Shown: in pieces, positions 32,000 to 64,000 of the stretch
Layout of the letters: every line of letters starts with the position of its first letter
Position numbering within the stretch: position 1 is the stretch's first letter
Assembly: GCA_030549495.1 (NCBI GenBank)
Contig: JAUIRK010001018.1
Location: 77,001 to 141,000 of the forward strand
Length of the DNA: 64,000 nucleotides
Source: Nectonema munidae
Taxonomy: Eukaryota; Nematomorpha; Nectonematoida; Nectonematidae
Direction: 5' to 3'
Notes under the pieces: generated by a model
Database searches by the model: none
What the model was told of the DNA's origin: nothing
Seen by the model: only the letters and a program-made list of their open reading frames with translations
Translations under genes and position numbers: made by a program

Positions 32000-33540
32000 G
32001 AATTTTCAATAAATTTTATTGCTTTATTGAATTTAGATCAGAGTTTATTTCATACACGCTAGTGGACTTACCCCATATCAAATAACGGTAAGACAGTTTG
32101 GATTGAATAAAGACATACAAAAGACTCAACCTATTTTCTTCATCCAAAACATTTTTATTTGATTGAAACGACCCAGATAAGAGGAAATTTCCCTAAGAGC
32201 TTTTGGCATGGTGCAGGTTGAATTTTAAAGTATACTCAAAATGTTACCAGGTTAATTTATATGATTCATATCAGTTATAACTTTTTCCTGAATTTCAAGA
32301 TGTAATTTGTCTAGGAAGAACTTTTTATATTTTGTTTTAGAAAAGTTTATAAGTAAGCATTTGTTCCTACGCCAATCGTTGAAGTTAGTTAGTTTTGAAA
32401 ACTCTTTTATTGGTATAGCTTAAATTTGCTTCTAAAGCCATAGAGTTTATCTAGTAGAATTTTATACATAAGAAGTTATACTGTAGTATAGATGGGCGGG
32501 CAGCTGCATCTTGAGTAGATAAAGTTTATTGGAAGCCAAACCTTATTTATGATTTTATATTCGTTGAAGAAGTTAGTCATTTTATCAAAAATAAATTTTC
32601 CGCATATTTTAATTAAAAAATGAAGGATTGAGATAGGACGATAGTTAGCAATCTCATTCCTAACACCTTGTTTATGAATTGGTATACTTTTAGCTATCTT
32701 AACCCTAGAAAGATTATGAGTATTTCAACCTAACAAGAAGTTTTCAACGAATGTGGAGTTGAATTGGCTATGTATCAACAAACTGTATATAATTAATAAA
32801 CATTTTCACGCATATTTTATCTCAATTTGTATTGCTTTTCATTCTAATAAAAGTTTTTTGACATATGTTCGTGTTATTAATTCGCGTTATTGCAATTATA
32901 AGAGAATTGAAGCTGAAACACTTTACCGGTCAATTGACCGGTATGGTCTTACTTGATATACTATATGTATGGTCTTTCTAGGGTTAAGTGTCGATGTATA
33001 CATTCCAGTGTTTAAATTCCAAGTTCGAGAGATATATGTTTGGGGTTAAGCCAATAGGGTTTGTAATGCCATCATAGCCACATGTATTTGGATATCCCGT
33101 ATGCAGTTAGTATGATCTCATGCTGAGAGACTTCATCAAAGTAAACGGTGTTAGATTCAAAGAGGTCTCCGTTATGTGAGGGAAAAAATGAGATCTAGGG
33201 AGTATGATGGAGTTGGCAGTAATAGCAAAAAAATCATTAAAAGAATCTCAAGATAGTTTTGAGTAAGTTTTTGGAGTTCTATTTTTACCTAGTAATGGAT
33301 TTAAAACTTTCCATTTCTTTTTTTAAGTTTTTAGAGTTGTTGGTCAGTGCTTCTTTTAAGTATTCATTCTTCTTTTTGAAATTTTCATGGTTATAGCAGA
33401 AGAGTTGCTTGGTGGTAAAATAAGCACAGTTTGATTGGGTAAATAGATTTTGAAAGTCGTTGGGAGAATCAGTTCATTCTAACTTTTTTATAAGTTCTTT
33501 TTTAAAGATCATTTTAGGTGTAGGATACAATATTTAATTA
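32000..33540 (-). pseudogene. decayed LINE (endonuclease/RT linker and reverse transcriptase)
   Basis: On the minus strand, from high to low coordinates, there is a basic linker region (about 33500-33240), a pre-RT block TVYFDEVSQHEI and MWGYDGI-like residues (about 33160-33050), then the RT block KIAKSIPIHKQGVRNEIANY and RPISIL with NFFNEYKIIN (about 32700-32550), and faint RT remains down to about 32000. It has many breaks. It is split by the TTAA MITE at 32703-32983. It fills much of the gap between TAF10 and RIOK3, and its limits are approximate. Confidence 0.65.
32703..32983. mobile_element. TTAA-flanked MITE (piggyBac-type) inside the LINE remnant
   Basis: TTAA flanks both sides (32699-32702, 32984-32987). 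Terminal inverted repeats are CCCTAGAAAGA at left and TCTTTCTAGGG at right. 281 bp, no coding capacity. A short palindrome GGTCAATTGACC lies near the right side. Confidence 0.85.
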
Positions 33541-34543
33541 TAGCCTTTTGATCAAATCCAATACATGAATAAAATTCTCTGCTGAAAAACTGTTCGTCAC
33601 ATTAAATATTTTTACAAACACTTAGCTTTATTTTTATCTTTGATACATTTATCAAAAGTGTGCATATTAGAAAAGCACACCTGCATTCTACTTTTCTTAT
33701 GCACTCATAGGTCCAGTGTTCATAACTTTTAAAATTGTTACATTTAATTTTTGCCGTAAATAACCGAATGTCAAAAGAAGGAGTAGCAAAAATATTATAT
33801 TAACCCTGCAAACTTTTTTAATGATACAATTAGATTAGAACTTTCTGAATTTTTGGAAGCAAATTTTTTGATACTAATAAGAGAGTTCTTAGGCAGACTA
33901 GAAATTTAAAAAAAAACATATTTTTCCATAATTTGCATAAATTTATGTTTAATAAAAATTAAAAGGGATGTATCCAGCTCAAAAAGCTTATCCTTACAAG
34001 GTATCGATAGCAATTTTGGGGTGAGGGGTGTTCGAAATAAAAATAATGACTTTTAATCGAGTACCACGTGGGTCAGGGGACAACTCTTACTTCCAGCTTA
34101 CATTTTAAAGAAGAATCACTCCATATGCTTACAAAAAAATCACCTTCTTATTCCTTAAAAATCTTTCACAACCCTGCATATAGCTAGAAGTAAATTTTTT
34201 GAAGATCCTCCCCCACCTATTTACCGTAACTTATGATGGTTAAAAAAAAGATCCAATTTAAAAATATTTTTGAAAAATACTTTTATTTTAAATCATTTTG
34301 ATGTAGCACATAATATCAAAAAAAAACTAAACTCACTGGTTAATAAGTCTAGTCAAGCTTTGATATCCATTTTCTTTTAAGTTATTAAAATTGATAAACG
34401 TAAAATAGTTCTTAGAAAATATATTTTTTAAAACTTCTTCCTCCAATCATATATAACATATATTTTGATTTGTAATAATATTAAAAGAATATAAAAATGG
34501 TGTCAACATTTGCACCATATAAAACGTATTTCAAATTAGGATA

Positions 34544-34554
34544 TTTATTTTATT
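34544..34554 (-). promoter_or_regulatory. probable RIOK3 polyadenylation signal
   Basis: Overlapping AATAAA hexamers on the minus strand begin 16 nt after the RIOK3 stop codon, so a very short 3' UTR is possible. AATAAA is common by chance in such AT-rich DNA. Confidence 0.45.
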
Positions 34555-34569
34555 CAAAGCTTGGAAACT

Positions 34570-57621
<23,052 letters not shown>

Positions 57622-57944
57622 CTCTCAACTCTAACTTTCTAAATTAAGATGAATTTGGGAGAGAATAAAAATTGATAAAAAGACTCATTTTATTAATTCA
57701 ATACCAACATTTTCAACTTAGATTGTCATACTAGTATTTTATTTTGAGAAATAGTATTTTTAGCAAATATAAATATTTTTATCCATTTCATTCCAGGGCA
57801 AAAACAAATTTTAATACGTGTAAAACAAAAGTTCTAAGATTAATTTGAAAAAAACTTTTCTTTATAGTGGTTTTATAATATTTTTCGTGTAGTTAACGAA
57901 GTTCTACTTACCATATTAGCAAGCAACACTACCTCTTTACCCTG

Positions 57945-59480
57945 TCAGTGACGAGGCCATTTTAGCCCCACTCCAATTCCTCAACTAAAGTTACAATTGT
58001 ATAAAGTTCACATATTCCTTCAAACTACGTGACTTTTCCTAAAATTGCTAGCTGCATCTTTTGATGCTTCTCATGAAGAGGTTAAATGACCCTCTCATGT
58101 CAAAAATTGTCAATCAAAATAAAATTTATATTTTTTTTAACAAAATTGTGAGAATATAATGTCTATGAACTTAGAATTTACATTAGATACACTATGGAAA
58201 ATTTATAATTATTGGAACACATAATACATATACATCTTCCCTAAACCTTTTTAAGCTTGAACTAAGGGGAAAATTTTATATACTATTGTGTTATAAGAAA
58301 TTGAAATTACCTTATGTTTTAATCAAATAACATGTATGTCTTTTTAGGAAACAAAATTGTCAAATGGGGAGACAGTGATAATAAACAATGGGGAGACAGG
58401 TTATACCGTTCTTTCTTAAATTTCAAAAAAATTAAGAAAAACTCTAGAAAAATTACTCTTAAAATAAAAGCTTAAAAGGTAAATACTTAGAAATCAGTTT
58501 TATTTTATTTATATTTTATTCTAAATTTTAATACAATTTTTTGTCGACGCATTGATTCCCAAACTGTGGGCCATGGCTCCCTGGGAGCCATAATCTGAGG
58601 GTATGCATAAATAAAACCTACGCATGACCTACGTTATGCTTTAAGTGAAACAAAACCAAAAATCAAGAAGCTTGTCGATAATCGGCAACATCACCCTTCA
58701 CACTGAGTAGAATTGTCTCACAACTATAACACATTGTTACAATGTTATCAAATTTGTAAGATTCAAAGATTAAATCACATAGCGTAGGATTAATAAACTT
58801 TTTCCATCCAGTGGATTTTCTGTTTTCTTCTTTTTTTTGCTTATTCTTGAAACACCTTTTAGCAAAGGGTCCTTTTTAATTAATCTTATGATTATAATTG
58901 TCTAGTAGACTGTCAGGGTATTCATCGACTATGATTGTTGTGGGGCATAGACAAGGATCATGTATGAAAAGTGGGTAAGAATCAGAAAAAGTTTGGGAAC
59001 CACTCTACGGAGAGGTTAAAAACTTACTGTATCAGTGTTCTCTTTACCATAACCTCTGCGTAGAAATGGTTTCATTTCTGGATACAGTTTTTGCAATTAA
59101 GGTGTCAAAATATCTCGAAGTATCAATCAATTTTGCGGTTTACGTCTGAAAATTTTCTCCAAAAATATTATTTAAATTTTAAACAAAATATATTTTTTAT
59201 ACTAAATCAACCATGGCAATTTCTTGACCCAGTTTTCGCAACTAAAGTGTGAAAATGTCTCAAAACGTCAACCAATTTTGCGGTTTACGTCTAAAAATAG
59301 TCTTCAAAATCTTCCATTCACATATGAAATTAAATTAAATTTTTTGAACAAAATCAACAAAGCCGATTCGATTTCTCAACTCAGTTTTAGCAATTAGGAT
59401 TAGGAAACGTCTGAAAGTGTTAATCAATTTACGCATTACATCAGAGAATGTATCTCCAAAAAAATGCATTCACATTTTAA
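57945..59480. repeat. dispersed repeat with internal ~125-bp units, copy 2, interrupted
   Basis: 57945-58130 matches 45800-45990. After an interruption holding a hAT MITE (58551-59005), three units at about 59110-59470 each carry a version of TTTTGCGGTTTACGTCTGAAA, then TCTCCAAAAA, then ACTCAGTTTT..CAATTA. No coding capacity is seen. Confidence 0.65.
58551..59005. mobile_element. decayed hAT MITE
   Basis: The left end CATTGATTCCCAAACTGTGG and the inverted right end GAGTGGTTCCCAAACTTTTTC match well. Flanks are only weakly alike (GTCGACG and CTACGGAG). 455 bp. Confidence 0.7.
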
Positions 59481-60522
59481 GTTGATTTACCATAAGTATG
59501 ACAGATACCAATATGTGAAGATATCGATATTGTCAAAAAAAATTTATAAATGTTAATCGAAGTTGACCATTTTTTGTTTTGGTGTGAAGAGAGAGTAGAA
59601 AACTTTTTGTAATTGAAAAAAGATGATTATGAAGTATTTTATGAGGACAAAATTATAGCACTTGACGCTTCGCTGATATACATCAGTAAAACAAGAAGAG
59701 TTTCGTGAAAAACTAAGAACTGAGTTCTATAGTACCTTCCCTATCGAAGCAAATCATTCTGCCTACAGGGAAGAAACTACGGGTGGAGGATTTTTTCATT
59801 CCTACAGCCATAAGTCCTGTACATCTGTCCTTTAAAGTTTTAACAGCTATAACAAACAACCATATGCATATTTCAGGGAATTATGCACCAGTACAGATCA
59901 TGATCCAGTAAGCCACACGAAACAAAAGCAACCCATCTTCGTACAACCAGCTAAACTCGCCTGTAAATAACTACTAGTAGCTTAAAAAATTTAGAGAATC
60001 AGAATCATTATTGTAGAATCGGCCCCAACGCTGATGAGGGCACATATTTTGAAAAAGGATTCATTACCAAATATCCAGAGTGATGTCTGTTTATATCCCC
60101 CGATACCACAACACATGATATTGATTAAAAAAAAGCCCAGATCAACAAAGTGGTTTTTTTCAAAAGCTCTGGCTTAAATTCTGTGCTAATTAAATCTCTG
60201 AAAAAGGTTTTTTTAGAACAGATTGCACAATATTAATTTCTCATTAAGTAGAGCTACCAAGGAAAGATCAATATAGAATGACAGACTAAAAGCTGACATT
60301 GTAGTACAGTCTAGAAGCTGATAATGAATTTGTAGGCAAACAATAGAGGTCGTAGTGGGATATGTATTATGTAATTCAAAGCTAACAAAGCGAAGTATAA
60401 ACTATAGGCCCTAGGGTGCCCCAAGTCCTTGGTTTAATTAGAGTAGTACCCAGTAATATTTTTACCCTGTGATTTTAAAACTTTTATAAAAAAATTTTAT
60501 GGCTGAATTAATTACTTATCAT

Positions 60523-62593
60523 CAGGGCAAGTAAAAGTCAATAAAGTCAATTTTTTCGTAAGCTTTAGTTATTATTCATAAACAATTTTTTCTTTTATTT
60601 CGAACTTTAATGATCTTTTGTTGAGTAATTTATAGGTCAACAAAAGTCAACTTTTTATTATAATGTCAATAAAGTAAATTTTTATTTTTTTCACAACTTG
60701 AATTATTTTTACTTATAATAAAAACGTATATAACTTTTTATTTATTAAAAAAGAGAAACTGAGTAATACTTTCAATCAATTGAGAGTTATTTTTATCAAC
60801 GCTTTTCTTATTTCTGCTTTTAAATTGTTTATGAATGAGACATATTTTTACAGTAGACACATATTTGCACAGGTACTCCTCATACCTTAATACTCTAAGA
60901 TGGTGTGTTCTTTTATTATATAGAGTGCATTCGCATCTTACTGGCATTAAATTTAAAAATCTGTAAACAGCAGTGCTTATTTCCTGTTTTCAACTTGTTA
61001 TATTTATTATAGCTTGCATACTGTAATACAAACATGCCAAAAACTGCTAAAAACAACTTTCAAAAAATATCTTCTTTCGTTTTCAAATATCCGAAGGAAT
61101 TCACTTATTCTACAGATAAAAGTACTTTGTATTGTATATTATGCATGACTGAAGTGAAATACGAAAAAACTTTTTTTGTGGACAAGCACAGATCAACGCA
61201 AAAGCATAAAAGAATTCTTGATAATGCTTCTGGAAGTAAAAGTCTTGAATCCTTTGTAAAGATCACTGATAAAAACTTTACTAATATTTTGATAACGGCA
61301 TTTTTAGAAGCAAACATTCCTCTTTATAAATTGAACCATCCAAGTATTAAGTCTTTATTTCAAAGTATTGGCAAAGTTTTACCATCTGAAAGAACTTGTA
61401 GAAACGCAATAGACGACTTGGCGACAAATAAATTACGAGAAATCAAAGATTTAATTAAAAACCAACAAATTTTTTTTAATGATTGATGAAACAGAACTAT
61501 CAGGTAAAATCTTTGTAAATGTTCTGCTTGGAAAACTTAATCATTCAACTGTCACACATCTTATCAAAATTGTAGTTCATGAGTCTCACTTAAACTCAGA
61601 AAAACTAACTATATTGGTAGATGATGTGATTAAAGAGTTTGATATTGAACGCAACGACTTTTGTTTGTTTTTAACAGATGCTGCTACATATAATGTAGCT
61701 GCTGGAAAAACTTTGAAGATTTTCTTTCCCAATCTCTTTCATGTGACATGATTCTCTCATCTTCTCCATAACTGTGCTCTAAAAGTGAAAGCTTTTTACA
61801 AAAATGTTGATTTAATTTCTTCGGTTAAAGCTTTAACAATCAAAAACAAAAGGAGGCGTTCTCTTTTTAAAGATATTGGATATCCACCCACTCCTATTGC
61901 AACAAGGTGGGCAAGCTGGCTAAAAAGTGCTCTTTATTACTGTGAGTATCTTCCAAACATTCAACGAATTATTCAAAACATCGATAGTTAAGACAGCATT
62001 TTGTTAAAAAGGGAGGGCTAAAGAAAGTTTAAATAATCATGATCTGGCTAAAAATTTACTCTCAATAAAGCAAAACTACAATGATTTGATTGATTTTGTA
62101 GAAAAATCTCAAAACTCTAGATTTTCGATAAAAGATGCTTACAATTCTTTTAACAAAATTAATTTTTGTGAAGATGAATGCAAAATTAAGGAATATTTTG
62201 AAAGACGTTTCAATCAAAATCAAATAAAAGAAATAATAGAAATGAAAAATTGTGAAATTTCACCAAGCACATATTTGAAGCTACAGGACTGTCAAGCAAC
62301 TACTTTAGAAGTTGAACGTTCGTTTTCTAAATTAAAAAAACTACTGGAAAAAGACCGAAATTTTAAAGACGAAAATATTTTCAAGTATATGATATTTTAT
62401 TATAATTCAAAAAATAATAATGACTATGAATCAGTGAAATTTCAATAAATTTTTTACAGCTTTACAATCATTTTTGTAAACGTATGTTACTTTCAAAAAA
62501 ATTTCAAGGTCAACTTTTTTGAGTAAAAAGTCAACTTTTTAAAAAATAAGGTCAATTTTTAAAAGTTTTTTAAGTCAATTTTTCCTTCCCCTG
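60523..62593 (+). mobile_element. hAT transposon, nearly whole, 2.07 kb
   Basis: Perfect 8-bp duplication CTTATCAT (60515-60522, 62594-62601). Ends CAGGGCAAGTAAAAGTCAAT and, inverted, CAGGGGAAGGAAAAATTGAC. Many copies of AGTCAA(C/T)TTTT sit in the subterminal 200 bp at each end, in inverted order. Lies upstream of RIOK3. Confidence 0.92.
61034..62448 (+). pseudogene. hAT transposase (BED finger, CGGBP1-like N-terminus), lightly broken
   Basis: An N-terminal BED-type finger at residues about 33-60 (CILC..HRSTQKH) is followed by a long helical part. Then come the first catalytic Asp in MIDETELSG, the second in FLTDAATYNVAAG, a CxxH-like region near HNCALKV, the RW motif in TRWASWLKS, and the C-terminal dimerisation part with catalytic Glu in LEVERSFSKLKKLL. 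Two frame shifts and two stops (near 61480, 61750, 61990 and 62085) break it, so this copy is inactive but recent. Confidence 0.88.
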
Positions 62594-62601
62594 CTTATCA
62601 T

Positions 62602-64000
62602 TAAATATATTATAAAACATAGGATCTATAAGCTATATCAAGAGTAAATTATTTTATTGATTTTGCATAAATATATAAAAGTTAATGTAACCTTGAATTA
62701 ACCATATATATAACCATTTTAACCACATTTAAATGTATTATTTATGTAAAAAATGACAATAATACTGTCATGATGAAATAGTGAAAGGTCGATTCGCTAA
62801 ATGGAACTAAAAGTGGTCAAAAATGATAATAAAAATACATCTGAGTTTAAAATAAACCATAGATAAACAATAACCACAATTTAAATTTAGTGACAAAAAT
62901 ATTTTCAGAATCAAATTGAGCATGATCGAATGAAAAAAATGTTTGACGTTAAGTTACCCGTGAAAGCTAATTTAGAGACGGGTGAAATATTTTGAGTGAT
63001 TTATTCACAAAAAGTTGGTTTATTAAATGAATTAAGACGAACATCGTGGATTTAAAATATATTTGGATTTGATTGATAGGTTTGATAAATTTGACAGGTT
63101 TGATTGATTTTCATTAAAAAAATAATAAATGACACGATCAGATTCGCTATCAATAATTTAGTGGGTTGCAAGCGAGTTTTGTAAGAAAAATAGCGTGTCA
63201 CGAATAGAGTTAAAGAAATTTTTTTCAACAAATGAAGTGAAAATTTTTATGTGTGTATTTTGAAAATATTAGAAATTTTAATTTGGCAAAAAAAAAGCTT
63301 ATTTTGTGGTTTTGTATTGTATCCTTATTCCAATGAAAGTATGAATATACTAAAAAGCAAATTTAACCCTTTGAAGGTCAGAGTTTTGAAGACTTGCTTT
63401 CTTTTTCAATGTAATTTTTCTTTTCCATTTCATCCCAGAGAAAGCAAACGAGATTAAGTAATAAATTAAATGAGTCATAGTCGATTTAGTTTTAGCAAAG
63501 GTATAGATTATAATATAAAATTTAAAAGAATTTTTTTAAAATCTCCAATGAAAACATTCAATTTTCCTAGCTGTAAGATTTACGATGAAACGCTAGTTAT
63601 ATTAAATAAGAAATTAGTCATCTTAAAGACGAACATATAAGCACAATTATTAAAGCATATACGATAAAAAAATATATATATATCGTATATGGTGTCATAT
63701 AAGGGTAAAGTGAATTTAGTTAGATTAATTACTACATTCATACTCAAAGATTTTGAAATTTTTTGTATACAATTTTTAGCGCATTAGAAAAACTAGGAAA
63801 AAATTCACCATAAAGTAAACCTTAAAACTTATGAAAATTCAATGCACAAATAGATCGAAAATATAATAAGGATAACATTTGGAATGGGTGAGAAAAGTAA
63901 AGATATTTTTATCATAAATAGCACTTATCATTTCAAAAGTAAACGTTTATTCAAAAGCGCATGGGATAATTTTTTTATAGAAAACACATAATTAAAAAAT
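62602..64000. other. unassigned right edge
   Basis: AT-rich sequence with no gene or repeat identified. A short ATATAT-rich palindrome (about 63668-63695) is the only visible structure. Confidence 0.4.

Larger units (their letters stand above)
30182..34569. other. TAF10-RIOK3 convergent intergenic region
   Basis: 4.4 kb between two gene ends that point at each other. It holds the hAT remnant, the LINE remnant and the TTAA MITE. 31380-31900 and 33540-34540 show nothing I can name. Confidence 0.6.
57622..60522. other. RIOK3 upstream region
   Basis: The RIOK3 promoter should lie in the first few hundred bases above 57621, but no clear core motif was found. Beyond it are the dispersed repeat and hAT MITE. 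59500-60520 shows nothing I recognise. Confidence 0.5.

Overview
The window is AT-rich (about 70% A+T by eye) nuclear DNA from an animal, most likely an arthropod. It has small exons with GT-AG introns, long introns packed with transposon debris, tRNA-derived SINEs, MITEs and a long (TG)n microsatellite. The mix of hAT, piggyBac and pogo elements with extreme A+T would suit a caligid copepod such as the salmon louse. That species guess is inference only.

Three conserved host genes could be assembled exon by exon, with reading phase agreeing at every junction. (1) The minus strand from 24309 down past the left edge holds the N-terminal part of the chromatin remodeller NURF301/BPTF: nine exons, about 778 residues, with the DDT domain, the first PHD finger and the conserved NURF blocks. 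(2) Plus strand 24608-30181 is a complete two-exon TAF10 (142 aa), a TFIID/SAGA subunit. It lies head-to-head with NURF301 across only 298 bp. (3) The minus strand from 57621 to 34570 is a complete eight-exon RIOK3 atypical kinase (492 aa), convergent with TAF10.

Nearly everything else is mobile DNA. BPTF introns carry a MITE with a 9-bp target duplication, SINEs, an unassigned arthropod repeat-protein element, a 2.1-kb hAT-like element with 8-bp target duplication, a LINE reverse-transcriptase piece, and hAT and pogo MITEs. The TAF10 intron holds a hAT MITE with perfect target-site duplication, a TTAA MITE and SINEs. The TAF10-RIOK3 gap holds a decayed LINE split by a TTAA MITE. RIOK3 introns hold a hAT deletion derivative, nested MITEs, a 425-bp (TG)n tract, and a piggyBac element whose left terminal region was hit by a young hAT with an open 592-codon transposase. 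Upstream of RIOK3 is another nearly whole hAT.

No prokaryotic features, CRISPR, rRNA, true tRNA gene or retrovirus-like element was recognised. The best candidates for something new are a near-identical copy of part of RIOK3 exon 7 lying against a hAT terminus in intron 7, the shared NURF301/TAF10 promoter, and the intact hAT inside piggyBac.
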